From: Paraescarpia echinospica
Taxonomy: Eukaryota; Annelida; Polychaeta; Sabellida; Siboglinidae
NCBI GenBank assembly: GCA_020002185.1
Contig: CM034544.1
Coordinates: 6,519,488 to 6,583,487, forward strand
Length of the DNA: 64,000 nt
Direction of reading: 5' to 3'
Shown here: positions 41,301-53,815 of the stretch, piece by piece
Numbering within the stretch: the first letter of the stretch is position 1
Layout: each line of letters starts with the position of its first letter
The notes under the pieces: generated by a model
Databases searched by the model: none
The model's input: the letters and a program-made list of their open reading frames with translations, nothing else
What the model was told of the DNA's origin: nothing
Translations under genes and position numbers: made by a program

Positions 41301-42713
41301 TCACAGAAAAGTTGAGTCCCGACATTCTCTCTCATCTTCCTCTTCTATTTTCTCTGTACTTTCATCTTCTTCCTCGTTATCATATCTAGCGTCATTCTCA
41401 TGCTCATCATGCTTGGTGAATGGGTTGAGGCACATGGCTTCACCAACACAGAAGCAGTACGGTGTGCAGGAAAATCCTGTAGAATGACAGGTACATGTAT
41501 GACTGCTGCAAGCTTTCCCTACTGTTTTACACTGACAGTTGATGACGTCCATGGGGGCAAGGTGGCTGCTGGTCCTCTTGCGATGCATAGAGTTGGAACA
41601 CGCCCTGCACCAGTGACAAACTCCCATCCGTAATCAGCGATGTCAACCACGGGCGGAGTATGTTGATCTGCTGCCTTGATACATACAACTTTCCTCCTGG
41701 TCCTTTTGGAGAAGAGCGCATACCTGGCAGAAGCCATGCTTGTGCCTTCAGCAACACCATAGAGCGAGCAGATGAATTTCCGTCCAGTCTCCATCAACTG
41801 TACAAGAGTAGCACCCTCTTCACCGAAGACAGTGTAGAGACCAGAGTGGTTAGCAGACTTCAATACCATTAGCGCCATCGCTTTGCCATGACCAAATGGA
41901 TAGGACACAGTGGGATTTCGAACCAAGGAAGAAAGAACTTTAATTGATGTTGAGGATAGCCCCACTCCATCGATCTGTCGTCGGGCTGTCAGCTGTGTAC
42001 TCCACACCCAGAAGATGAGCAGAACAAAGACGTCAGTGTCATCGCTGATCACTCGTACAGTTTTCTTACCATTCTTCACAGCCTCCAGAAGATAACTAAT
42101 TATAGTAATATCTGCTTCATCACTGTTGTACACGTCCTCCTCTCTTCCAACCATCGTCTCATTGTTGCCCAAATTGAATGTGGAGAGATCCCTGATGAGA
42201 GCCTTTTTATTTGCCTCGCTCTTCATGATGGCATCGCAGTATGGGAGCTTGCTGGATTGTCTTGTCATTTATACTTCTTGAAACATCACTTTCCAAATTA
42301 TTTAGTGGCAATGCCAAGTCAAACATGTCCTTTTATTATACAATATTTATTCTTTTAATTAAGGCAGCACAAGTGTGTGTCTGTATTTTGTTCTTGCTCA
42401 TATGCTAAAACATAGGTATATAGACACAAAAATCGTGTCTCTGGCATATTTTCGGTAAAAATGGCGGCCATTTTGAATTTTTGTGATATGAACATAGTCG
42501 GGCATCACTGAAAATGGTTCCAATGAATTCCTCATATGCCAGGACATGTGTATATACACCAAAATCATGTTCATAGCATGCTCCAGTGCAAAGATGTAAC
42601 ACATTTCGTTCACGGCAGCCATCTTGGATTTGCCTGGCTCCCGCAAGTTGCCCAAGGATGGCGCGTTGCCATTCCGCTGATTTTAGTTGAGGGACCCATA
42701 ACCTACATGATTC
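41301..42713 (-). mobile_element. XPG/FEN-like transposon gene, copy 2 (right arm), decayed
   Basis: Minus-strand frames: 41519-42268 has DEADITIISYLLEAVKNG, VISDDTDVFVLLIFW, TVSYPFGHGKAMALM, LMETGRKFICSLYGV and VVDIADYGWEFVTGAG. After a frameshift near 41600, 41301-41627 continues with a Cys-rich tail (NCQCKTVGKACSSHTCTC, SCTPYCFCVG, CLNPFT). The N-terminal half of the gene is absent. It shares the RNPT substitution with copy 1 at 31.4-31.8 kb. The 5' leader to 42713 (gaatcatgtaggttatggg) matches copy 1 closely. Confidence 0.78.
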
Positions 42714-44140
42714 AACAAAAAAACCTTACACTACCAATTATTTCCGGGTTCCATTCTAAACATAATTGGGCGGCAACTCCACTATAACGCGAACAGCTGG
42801 CATTAAATACAAACATATCAATTTGTATATGAATTATGTCATTTTTGGGAAAGAAACATATGAAGTCATGTCATACCGTCGTGAATATAACAGTGAACTG
42901 AACACAGGAAACCGTAAGAGGATGACAACGAACGCAATAGTTGAGCTGATGTGTGGCGAGGAGAGACTTAAATTCGTAGATGCACGGGGTCACACAATTT
43001 TGAGGGCAGTCAACTTCACCAATATGTGATCATATTATGAGCAGGACGTACACATATTCTACATACCATAGGTCAAAACAAGGTCGTTTCAGTCGTGGGT
43101 TGGTGGTACCACCACAAATACGAACAATTATGAATACTGTCCAATGGATCTATTACTTAGCTATTACTTAGCTAATTGGTAGGTCGTTAGGATGTCTTCA
43201 GTACAGTATAAATTGCTTGCGATTGTGTTTACAATCAGGATACCACTAACAATTCACTCACTGCAGGTGTGTTGTTACGATTACATACATGATTACGGTG
43301 TGTATTGATTTAATTACAATTATACAGCAGTTGTCATCAATTACATGCGCTGTCAGCAATGCCATCCTGAGTATGATCATTCCTCTGTTAGGTACATAAG
43401 TGTTCACGATTTCACGGGCTTGAAATATATTCGTCGTCTCAGTATTGTTTGCATTACACCCGCCATCTTAGCAGTCATTAACTAAATTTAATAGGGCACA
43501 GAAACTTTATTCAGGACAGGATGACAGTCGTGTATCTGCATGAGTAGTCATCGAATAACGTGTATTCATCATTGGCAAATGTTAGGTAGTGACAAGGGCA
43601 TTCCTCCTTGGCATGCTCAGCCGGTGCTGACTGTCAGGCTTGTGGGCTTACCTATATATATTGCATGTTGCTCGTGTATTGTGGTCTGTAGTTAGCCCGA
43701 CGTATATTCATCACTGTTTTATGAGTCAAATATTGTGAGGTAACAATGGCATTCCTCCCTGGCATGCTCAGCCGGTGCTGAGTGTCATGTTTTGTAGCTA
43801 GCACATATCATACGTCAGTCATATCTAGATGTATGCTCGTTAGTTCCAAGCACGTTCATCTTTGTGTTATGAGTCAATACCTTTTTGTTTAGTATTAGTA
43901 ATGTGTATATGAGTCTAGCGTTGCATATTTCTTGACGTATGACTATCATTGATGATGGGAATATTAGTTACATGGATCTAGCATGAAGTAGGCTACCATC
44001 AGTGGGTCTGAGAGATGGGCTATTGTAGCCTTGGTTGGGGGGTCACTATTCACAAGGAACTGTGCCTGTGGTGTTTGGCCTCTCACCTTTGATGCATGTA
44101 AACAGCACTGCTTTTTAAAGATGGCTTTAATTGATATGCT
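42714..44140. other. Inter-element sequence, no gene recognised
   Basis: An open frame of 87 codons (42766-43029, plus) has no recognisable domain. A block of about 45 bp (ggcattcctcc-tggcatgctc plus agccggtgctga) occurs twice, at about 43598 and 43749. Nothing else can be supported. Confidence 0.5.
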
Positions 44141-44149
44141 ATTATTATA

Positions 44150-46796
44150 ATGCATAGATCCAGTTATATGACTTCTGGTTACCTGTCAATAAATAAGTAT
44201 GTCACGGGGCTGAACCGCAGCCACGCAAGCGTCCAAGAAGAACTGAGTAACATGACGAGGTTAACGTTCGAGAAAGCTGTGAAAAATGCTGTGACCATGA
44301 CAATGGTGAAAGAACATGCAAGACAGTTTCATTAGGCGACGGAAAGAACTGCTATCAAATTTATGAAGGCAAGGGAAGAGGTAAATATCGCGTATTTGTC
44401 ATTTAACAACCTGGTGATAAAAGAACGGCATGATCTCGCAAACTGTGGTTAGACAACCAAGTACATGCTGACATTCCTGAAAAAACGTTGCTGTGATCAT
44501 TTAAGCATGGCGTCAACTACACAACAAAATGACGGGTTAACGCCTACGTATGACACACCGTTTGATTATAATGAACACTGTTACGAACACGATATTGATA
44601 CTGATTGTTTGTTGTATAACGATTAAATACTACACCCCAGCACAATTTTCAACCAACTGTAGCAGTGCTGGCAGAAACAAGCCAAACAAACTGAGTATGA
44701 TACACTTTAAAGCCCGGAGTTTAAAAGCTAACTTACCCAAGATTAAATATACTATCCAAAGCATGGAGTATAAATTTCTTATAATTGCTATATCAGAAAC
44801 GTGGCTTAAAGAAAACAGTTTGGACAGAAATGAAGTAAACTGTAACGATGTTGTATTTTTTGGTTAGAAAGTGTGCTGTAATTCCAGAAAAGAAAAATAA
44901 CAAGGTGATGGCGTTGCTATATATGTGTGTGAATATGTACTTAGCAATTGCCAGTCTTCATATATTTTATAAGAAACATATCGTATGCTGTTGATGACTG
45001 TTTTGAAAGCATCTTTATTGAGATACAAATTAGTAAACACAAAAAAATCAATGTCGGTTGTATATATAGAGCACCGAATACCTGCATCAGCAAATTTAAA
45101 TGACAATCTCTCATTCATACTGGGAAATCTCACCAGTAAAATTGTTTGTATATGTGGTGAAGATTAGGATATAGATATATTGCACTGCGAAGAGCAAGCT
45201 GAATCTAAATACTTCATTGATCAAATGTTCAGCTCTGGATTATATCCCTTGATCACCAGGCCAACACGAATATCAAGTACGACTGTTAGTATAATAGATA
45301 ACATGTTCTGTTCTGAACTGTGTAGAAACAAAATGTGCGGCATTGTTTTAAGCGATGCTACAGATCATATGCCAATTTTCGTCCTGTGTGACAACAGCAC
45401 TTACGCGGCAATTAACGATAATCCAACATTTAAATATAACAGAACGTTAGATGAGGACTCATTGAAAAAATTTCACCACGATTTAAATTGTGCAAACTGG
45501 GACACTCTAACGAACGAATCAAAACCTGATGTAGAGTTCTCGCACTTTAATCAAATACTAAGTAAGACTTATAACGATGCCTGTCCAATCAAAATGACAA
45601 CGTATTCAGGAAAAACAAAACAAAAATGATAAACCTTGGTTATCAAGATGGCTAAAAACGCTTGCACAAAGAAGAATAACATGTACTTAGTGTTTCTAAA
45701 TAATACGACAGAATTAACAGAAAGCCGCTACAAAAAAAATACAAAACTAAGTTAACAAAATTAATATAAAAAAGAAAAACTATTACAGAAAAAAAACTCG
45801 ACGATATAAGACTAATATAACAGAAACTTGGAAAAACTTTTAACAGCATAATAGGTAACAGAACATCTGATACCACATATTTGAACAATTTCATGTTGGT
45901 GAAAACCTAGTAGTATTAGAAAGTAAAGAAATAGCTAACCATTTTAACAATTTCTTCATTGACATAGGTACCAAATTATCCAACCTCATAGAACCCTGCC
46001 CGGGAACAAAGCCAACCGACTTAGTAAAACGTACTGTATCACAATCAAGATATATATGTCCCCCGTTACTGAGCAAGAAGTACTCGAATTTGTGTCTGGG
46101 TGCAAAAGTAAAACTTCATACGGACACGATGAAAACAGTTAAGCATGTAATAAAGCATATTGTACAACCGCTAACCCACATTTTAACAGATCTTTGATTA
46201 GCGGAACATTTCCAAATGATATGAAATTAGCAAAAGTCATTCCTATATTTAAGTCAGGAGATTGTTTTCAATTTTCTAATTATAGATCTCTATCTCTCTT
46301 ATCCCAATTTTTTTTAAATACTTGAAAAAATATTCAACAAAAGGCTAACGTCTATCATTGAAACACAACGCATATTGACAAATGGGCAGTATGGCTTCAG
46401 AAATACGTACGAATCAACGTCACTAGCTTTAATAGAATTTGTCGAAAAGATTACTTCCGCAATGGATAAATGCACGATTGGTGTCTTTATCGACCTAAAA
46501 CAGCCTTTGACACTGTTGACCACAACATACTGCTAAGTAAATTGCATTGCTATGGAATAAGGGGTCTGGCTCTGGACTGGATAAAAAGCTACTTAACCAA
46601 CCGTAGACAATATTTATGCTATAACAAAAGTAACTCAGAACAAAATGAAATCAAGTGTGGCGTGCCGCAAGGTTCAATCCTTGGCCCGTTATTATTTATT
46701 CTATACATAAATGACATGCGTGAAGTCTCAAAAATGCTTGATATTATTTTGTTTGCTGATGATACAAATATTTTTTATTCCGCTAGTAATGTTTAA
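44150..46796 (+). mobile_element. CR1/Jockey-like LINE, truncated and decayed
   Basis: Endonuclease domain pieces: LSMIHFKARSLKANLPKIK and IAISETWLKENS (about 44694-44820), then PLITRPTRISSTTVSIIDN and SDATDHMPIFVLCD (45245-45395), the last catalytic motif. Reverse transcriptase pieces: TAFDTVDHNILLSKLHCYGI, IKCGVPQGSILGPLLFILY and FADDTNIF (about 46495-46780). There are many frameshifts. It stops just after the FADD catalytic box, so the thumb and C-terminus are missing. The part before 44.5 kb is probably the first reading frame but is not recognisable. Confidence 0.85.
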
Positions 46797-46953
46797 CAAT
46801 AAAAAACAACTTAGAACATATGTGAATTAGTTTATATATGAGTTGTGAATATTATTTTGTAAACTTATATATCATTCATGTTGTATTTATTAAGTTTTTT
46901 AGTTTGAGAAGTGCATAGCACCATATATGTATATGACTTCAGCAACGTCCTTT

Positions 46954-46956
<3 letters not shown>

Positions 46957-47020
<64 letters not shown>
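46957..47020. repeat. (CAG)21 trinucleotide repeat
   Basis: Uninterrupted cag repeats between the LINE and gypsy 2. No coding frame around it was recognised, so a poly-Gln meaning is not supported. Confidence 0.95.
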
Positions 47021-47021
<1 letters not shown>

Positions 47022-47639
47022 CACCATACTGTGCTTGTATTATGTTGTTGTTGAATAAACTTTAATTAATGTCATTCGCCAGGTGACGCCACTATCGGCG
47101 CAACTTCCAGTGGAAGCGTCAATCGTCTGAGGTACGTCACAAAACTGAGTGAGGGGAGATACCCTAAACAAGTTAACAGAAACGGGAAGCAGCATCAACA
47201 GGCAACAGGACAACAATGCTGGCGTTGACGTTGTCATTTAAAGGCCGAGCGTTGTTTCCGTTGTATCAATTCTGCCCGAGAGTCTGTACCGAAAACACTT
47301 GAATCATCTACTTGTACAGCTGGCGGGTATTGTCCAGAAGACATATGAGAACCAAACAGTTGATCTGGCGGCGGGTAAAATAACGATGACTGTGAAATAA
47401 GAAGATCAAGAGGTAAATAACTTGCCGTTGATCATTGTAAGAGGCGCATACATAGCTGCTTTGTTCGGTCTGCAGTGGCTTGAACATTTTAAGTTGAACT
47501 GGCAGAAAGTATGCTGCGTGAGAGATTCTGTGTAGAGAGAGTTAGATAAACACACTGAAGTTGTCGGGGAGGGACTTGGTATGCTCAAGTGAACCACTGC
47601 GGATATATATGTCGAGAGCGACCAACCACCCAGGTTTCT

Positions 47640-48593
47640 CAAACCAAGGCCAGTTCCGTGTGCCCTGAAGAAAAATGTAGAGGAAGAACAAGACAGGTTG
47701 GTGCAGTCGAAGGTGATTGAGCCAGTGCGTTACTCCGATTGGGTTACCCCGATAGTACCAGTCCTCAAAGCTGATGACAGATTCGGGTCTGCGAAGACTA
47801 CAAACTGACGGTGAACAGAGTGTCACATTTGGACAGTACCCGATTTCAACACTGGATGACCTGCGTGAGAAACTGACAGGTGGTAAACATTTCAGCAAGC
47901 TGGACCTGAGTCAACGCCTGTTCTCAACTTCCACTGGATGGGAAGCCAAAGGAGTAGGTCACAGTGAATATTCACTAAGGATTGTTTCGTTACAATCGAC
48001 TGCCATATGCCATCAGTTCGGCACCAACTATCTTCAAGAGGACAATGGAAACATCTTGCAGGGGGTACCACATGTCGCTGTGTGTTTAGATGACACCATC
48101 ATGACCGGTGCGACAAAGGCGCAACACCTGGAAACGCTTGACTTGGTCTTGGGAAGAGTAGAAGATGCTGGGTTGCGGCTAAAGGGAGAGAAATGCACCT
48201 TTCTCGCAGACGAGGATGTGTACTTGGGCCACACCATTGACCAACATGGGCTGCACCCAGTACAAGATTAGGCGGGGGCAATTAAGAAGGCGACAGGTCC
48301 AGAGTATGTGCAGGAACTTCAAGCATTCCTGGGCTTATTAAACTACTTCGGAAGATTCCTGTACAACCTATCGACCCTGCTAGCGTCATTGCACAATTTA
48401 CTGTGCAAGGGAAATAAGTGGTTCTGGGGACCACAACAGCAGCAGAGCTTCCAAAGAACGAAGGAACTCCTCCTGTCAGCGGAAGTGTTGGCGCACTATG
48501 ATCCGACTAAAAAAAATCTGCTTCAATGCGATGCGTCGAACTATAGACTCGGCGCAGTGCTCTCGCACATAACTAAAGATGGCACTTGACGCT
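47640..48593 (+). pseudogene. Reverse transcriptase and RNase H start, gypsy 2
   Basis: Fragments VQSKVIEPVRYSDWVTPIVP, LTGGKHFSKLDLSQ, then VAVCLDDTIMTGATKAQHLE (Cys in place of the usual Tyr of YxDD), DAGLRLKGEKCTFLADED, GHTIDQHGLHPVQD, an in-frame TAG, QAFLGLLNYFGRFLYNL, and LQCDASNYRLGAVLSH (RNase H start with its Asp). A frameshift follows at about 48590. Confidence 0.85.
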
Positions 48594-48633
48594 GTAAAAA
48601 TAAATTATTCGCAGCTCGACAAGAGCCGCAATA

Positions 48634-50039
48634 ATGTTTGCGCTGACGATATTCCTCAAGCAGGTCTATAGACGTTACTATTTGATCATGACAGATCACA
48701 TGCCACTGGTGTCGCTGTTCGGGGAACTGAAGCACGTTCCGATCACGGCATCGGCCCGCATACAACGGTGGGCGATCACTCAGCGTGGGTACGAGTACAA
48801 GATTCATTACAAAACTGGCAGAAGCCTTGTCAATGCGGAGTGTTTCAGTAGGTTGCCATTGTCAGTGACGGTGAAGGAAGAACCAGAAGAACGCGTCTTT
48901 TTGAAAGAAGAACTGGACTCCTCGCCTGTGAGCGCAACGCAGATCAGTGACTGCGTCGGTCGTGATCCTGTGCTGGCGCATGTTAGGGAATACCTGATGC
49001 GTGGCTGGCCTGACGGAAAGGTCGACACTAAGATGGCACCATACCATTGTAGAAGAGATGTGCAGGACGATTGTGTCTTGTGGGGTGCCAGAGTGGTGAT
49101 TCCACCTAAATAACGGCAAGAAGTGTTGCAGTAGTTACATCTTGCACATCTAGAAATCAGCAGAATTAAGAGTCTCGCACGCAGTTACGTATGGTGGCCA
49201 TCCAAGGACCGAGAGCTGGAAGAAATGGTTCAGAAGAGTGACACACTTTCCAACTGCATAACAAGTTACCACCCGTTGATCCACTATATCCATGGGAGTT
49301 ACCCGAAAATCCATGGACTCGTATCCACATCGAATACGCTGGACCATTTATCGGTAAGATGTTGCTTGTAGCAGTGGATGCTACATCCAAGTGGATCGAG
49401 ACACACACCATGAGCTCAACAACATTAATGGCAACAAAATCAGCAACAACAAAATGGCCTGGCAGAAAGGGCAGAACAGACCGTGAAATTGGACATCGCC
49501 AAAACGATGGGAGACAACGTCGAAACGAAGCTACAACAAAGATGCATGTTCGACTATCGCCGAATCCCCCAGTCGACAACCGGAAAATCGCCGATGGAAG
49601 TGTTAAATCACTGGAGGATGAGATCTAGGCTAGATCCCCTTCATACAAGCCTGCAAGGGAAGGTTCACACGAATCAAAAACCGGTGAAAGAGACAAGCGA
49701 CCAAAAGACACTCGAGAGAAACTTTACTCCAGGAAAGAGTTGTATGTCAAAAACTTTGGCCCAGGACCAAAATGGTTGATCGGGACGATCATTCATGTTA
49801 CCGGTCCTGTGTCATACGCGGTAACACTTCAGGACGGAAGAGAGTGTCGAAGACACGTAGATCATCTCCAATCGCGTCGTGCGGATAGCGATGCAGGGAT
49901 TCCTGTGTGTCAGAGGGAACAAGTGGAAACTGAGATCGCACCGCAGAACTCCTACAAACCACCCAGTCCAGTGCTACCAAACAGAGAAATGGAAGTCGCT
50001 GCATCGACACCAGATGCATCTACAGCGAGCGTCTCGTAA
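48634..50039 (+). pseudogene. RNase H end and integrase remnants, gypsy 2
   Basis: MTDHMPLVSLFGELKHVP and SARIQRWAITQRGYEYKI (end of RNase H), then SLVNAECFSRLPL. Integrase is collapsed: RIHIEYAGPFIGKMLLVAVD and SKWIETHTM, then a large deletion to LAERAEQTVK, and the C-terminal strand FGPGPKWLIGTIIHVTGPVS and RRHVDHLQSRRADSD (to 50039). The second catalytic Asp region is missing. Confidence 0.82.
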
Positions 50040-50410
50040 GAGGCGTCTGTTGTAGAGCGTGACTGTATTGTGACAGACTGTTGTGTCCACACGCTCCACT
50101 GAGTTACCGCGTATTACTACACCTGCTAGAAATACCGACATATCGCGTGTAGCACCAGCGTGGTAAGCAGATTATGTCATGATCTAAGTGACCAGTGCGA
50201 CCGATTGTCGACGGCCAATAAGAATAACGGCCATGGTCGCACAGGGAATCTGGAGGTAGTCAGCCCTACAATTCCGTAGTTGAGATGAATAATTAATCTG
50301 GCAATAGTCAGTCTCACGGCAGGTTGGCGAAGAACAGTCTTTCACAAAAACAGTTACTTAATTGGACATTACGTGGACAATGAATGGTACTAGCTGTGAT
50401 CTTTCGTTTT

Positions 50411-50423
50411 AGAGGGGAGGAAA
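50411..50423 (+). promoter_or_regulatory. Polypurine tract of gypsy 2
   Basis: agaggggaggaaa directly before TGTGATGATG, the expected arrangement for plus-strand priming at the 3' LTR start. Confidence 0.8.
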
Positions 50424-51064
50424 TGTGATGATGTTTTCGTTAGATCGAACTGATCTGTTAGATACGCCTCACCGGAACTGCCATGTCAATAAAGATGTTG
50501 TTATTTTACATAGAATGTTATCGACTTTTCTCGGCCAAGTTATAGCAACTGTAATGAACAACGTCTATGTCACTATTGCCAACACAGCTGCAACTGCTGA
50601 CGTAGTCTACACCGTCACGGTAACCACAACTAATAAAACAAATATCACTGATGTCACACCAGGCGATAGTACGGAAGAACCACACACCAAATGCGAATAT
50701 CCAGTCACGCATCTTGCATTGGTTATGTAACCCAAACAATGTTTATTTTATTTGACCGGAAATTAGAATTCGTTTGAAATAACACTATGAGTCATGTGTT
50801 ATGTATTTAAGTAATTAGGAAATAATGGGACATTCCACTGCGCTCAACTACAGGGAACATCACATCAAAAATAGTAAGATATATTCTTTATAGTCTCAAC
50901 TGAGGGATGTGTCTTGGGGTTGAATAGATATGACTGCATTACACAAAAATGCAATAAAACAGCAGATACAATAAAGAAATACACAGTACGTACATTTCAT
51001 ACACATAACTTATTATGTCGCTTTCCTACTTTTTCACTGCTCCCCTGTACGTCTACAGTTTTCT
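50424..51064 (+). repeat. 3' LTR of gypsy 2, incomplete at the gap
   Basis: Starts TGTGATGATG after the polypurine tract. No second copy is in the window to fix the end; it may end before the Ns. Contains an aataaa-like signal (caataaag, about 50488). Confidence 0.55.
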
Positions 51065-52064
51065 NNNNNNNNNNNNNNNNNNNNNNNNNNNNNNNNNNNN
51101 NNNNNNNNNNNNNNNNNNNNNNNNNNNNNNNNNNNNNNNNNNNNNNNNNNNNNNNNNNNNNNNNNNNNNNNNNNNNNNNNNNNNNNNNNNNNNNNNNNNN
51201 NNNNNNNNNNNNNNNNNNNNNNNNNNNNNNNNNNNNNNNNNNNNNNNNNNNNNNNNNNNNNNNNNNNNNNNNNNNNNNNNNNNNNNNNNNNNNNNNNNNN
51301 NNNNNNNNNNNNNNNNNNNNNNNNNNNNNNNNNNNNNNNNNNNNNNNNNNNNNNNNNNNNNNNNNNNNNNNNNNNNNNNNNNNNNNNNNNNNNNNNNNNN
51401 NNNNNNNNNNNNNNNNNNNNNNNNNNNNNNNNNNNNNNNNNNNNNNNNNNNNNNNNNNNNNNNNNNNNNNNNNNNNNNNNNNNNNNNNNNNNNNNNNNNN
51501 NNNNNNNNNNNNNNNNNNNNNNNNNNNNNNNNNNNNNNNNNNNNNNNNNNNNNNNNNNNNNNNNNNNNNNNNNNNNNNNNNNNNNNNNNNNNNNNNNNNN
51601 NNNNNNNNNNNNNNNNNNNNNNNNNNNNNNNNNNNNNNNNNNNNNNNNNNNNNNNNNNNNNNNNNNNNNNNNNNNNNNNNNNNNNNNNNNNNNNNNNNNN
51701 NNNNNNNNNNNNNNNNNNNNNNNNNNNNNNNNNNNNNNNNNNNNNNNNNNNNNNNNNNNNNNNNNNNNNNNNNNNNNNNNNNNNNNNNNNNNNNNNNNNN
51801 NNNNNNNNNNNNNNNNNNNNNNNNNNNNNNNNNNNNNNNNNNNNNNNNNNNNNNNNNNNNNNNNNNNNNNNNNNNNNNNNNNNNNNNNNNNNNNNNNNNN
51901 NNNNNNNNNNNNNNNNNNNNNNNNNNNNNNNNNNNNNNNNNNNNNNNNNNNNNNNNNNNNNNNNNNNNNNNNNNNNNNNNNNNNNNNNNNNNNNNNNNNN
52001 NNNNNNNNNNNNNNNNNNNNNNNNNNNNNNNNNNNNNNNNNNNNNNNNNNNNNNNNNNNNNNNN
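51065..52064. other. Assembly gap of exactly 1000 N
   Basis: A round-number run of N, so the real distance is unknown. Open frames spanning it are meaningless. It ends exactly at a 41-bp tandem repeat. Confidence 1.
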
Positions 52065-52525
52065 AGACCTGCTACAAGTTAACTACTGCCTGTCTACCTC
52101 CTAGTAGACCTGCTACAAGTTAACTACTGCCTGTCTACCTCCTAGTAGACCTGCTACAAGTTAACTACTGCCTGTCTACCTCCTAGTAGACCTGCTACAA
52201 GTTAACCACTGCCTGTCTACCTCCTGGTAGACCTGCTACAAGTTAACTACTGCCTGTCTACCTCCTAGTAGACCTACCACAAGTTAACTACTGCCTGTCT
52301 ACCTCCTAGTAGACCTGCTACAAGTAAACTACTGCCTGTCTACCTCCTAGTAGACCTACTACAAGTTAACTACTGCCTGTCTACCTCCTAGTAGACCTGC
52401 TACAAGTTAACCACTGCCTGTCTACCTCCTAGTAGACGTATTACAATTTAACTACTGCCTGTCTACCTCCTAGTAGACCTACTGCCTGTCTACCTCCTAG
52501 TAGACCTACTACAAGTTAACTTCCT
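52065..52525. repeat. 41-bp minisatellite, about 11 units, next to the gap
   Basis: Unit agacctgctacaagttaact plus actgcctgtctacctcctagt. Regular from the first base after the Ns, with shortened units near the end. The gap is probably unresolved array. Confidence 0.93.
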
Positions 52526-52529
52526 GTCA

Positions 52530-53229
52530 ATTTTGGCTGTTTATTACTTGTTCCAATAACGCAGGTAGCCTGTTTTGAGTGGGCCTATTTATTGACAAAG
52601 CGTTATTCGTACTTGTATTTCGGCGCAACGCTGCTTTTATGTGCTACTACGGAAACCAGATTAAGTCATTAAACATCACTGCATTTGTATCGAAGATCAT
52701 CTCACGGAATATATGTCAGTTTTTTTTCCAAACATGGAAGTATTAGGGACCGAGGAGTAAATCAAGAAGCATAAATTATTAAAAGTTTATATTTTAATTT
52801 ATATCAGGCATAAATAACATGTTTGCATTCTGAACAGATATTATGTAGTTAATTAATAAATATACACAAATATGGTTCAAAACTGTTGGTTAATGTTCAA
52901 CTGAGAAATGCCTAAACCATCCCTGGTTCATCGCGTCTGGAGGCACACAAATAGTGTTTGTATTTGCGATCAGGGGTATCCAGATGGAAACAATAATTAT
53001 TTAACAAATAAAATGTTGAATAGGTACATATTTCATGTTATAAAGTAACCTATTTCAGTCCCTAGTCTAGTCTTTGCAAAGAGGCTGCCTGCCTGGCCCC
53101 CGTTTTTGTTTGGCTAAATTCAGTCCCAGTAGACTTCCGTGACAATATTTAGAAGTACAATTACATAACCTTTTGTGCACAATAACTATATGTGTAACCG
53201 TATACGTACAGTCAGCGTCATCAGCCATC
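52530..53229. other. AT-rich sequence, nothing recognised
   Basis: No coding motif or clear repeat between the minisatellite and the pentamer element. Confidence 0.45.
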
Positions 53230-53815
53230 ATCATGTGCTCTGAACACAAAAAGGAATGCGTTTAATAAAATACAAATGGCTGCCTAAGTCTCGTTTTTGA
53301 CGTACGCATGCTCATTAGGCATCTTTATAATGTATACCATCGCATCGTGCATCGCATCGCATCGCATCGCATCGCGTATCGTATCGCATCGCGCATCGCG
53401 CATCGCGCATCGCATCGCATCGCATCGCACGCATCGCATCGCGTATCGCATCGCGCATCGCGCATCGCGCATCGCATCGCGAATCGCATCGCGCACCGCA
53501 TCGCATCGCGAATCGCGCATCGCATCGCGCATCGCATCGCGTATCGCATCGCCCATCGCGTATCGCATCGCGCATCGCATCGCCCATTGCTTCGCGCATC
53601 GTCCATCGCATCGCGCATCGCATCGCGCATCGTCCATCGCATCGCGCATCGTCCATCGCATCGCGCATCGCATCGCGCATTGTCCATCGCATCGCATCGC
53701 GCTTCGCTCATCGCATCGCCCATCGCATCGCGCATCGCGTCATCGCCCCATGACGGTGCAGATTGTCAAACAAAAACGCGATGGCCCTTCTCGGCCATAA
53801 TACAAAAGGATGTGG
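53230..53815 (+). mobile_element. GCATC-pentamer interspersed element, copy 2 (expanded)
   Basis: Flanks match the reverse complement of 30172-30465. The core, about 53339-53750, is a run of gcatc/gcgcatc pentamers that is unusually GC-rich here. Because the unit is 5 bp and has no stop in any phase, long open frames (HRIASRIAS and RCDARCDAM types) appear on both strands in several frames; they are not genes. Confidence 0.85.

Larger units (their letters stand above)
47160..51064 (+). mobile_element. Ty3/gypsy retrotransposon 2 (K02A2.6-like), decayed, with the start of its 3' LTR
   Basis: Order: nucleocapsid remnant at about 47210-47290 (CFRC and nearby Cys), protease remnant (LPLIIVRGAYIAALFGLQW), reverse transcriptase, partial RNase H, integrase remnant, LTR. 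The style (HTIDQHGLHPVQD, LGLLNYFGRFLYNLST, RRHVDHLQSR) is that of the K02A2.6-like gypsy group. Many frameshifts and an in-frame TAG. Its 5' LTR was not found; the 3' LTR runs into an assembly gap. Confidence 0.88.

Noticed and set aside
42766..43029. 87-codon plus-strand open frame
   Set aside because: No recognisable domain, no splice context, between decayed elements.
44864..45133. Minus-strand open frame opposite the CR1/Jockey-like LINE
   Set aside because: Shadow of the plus-strand element.
50914..52104. Open frames spanning the N run
   Set aside because: Ns have no stop codons; the frames are artefacts of the gap.
53101..53160. Possible propeller exon (a VYWD-like motif on the minus strand)
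   Set aside because: A stop codon follows the motif directly, and no acceptor with the right phase is present.
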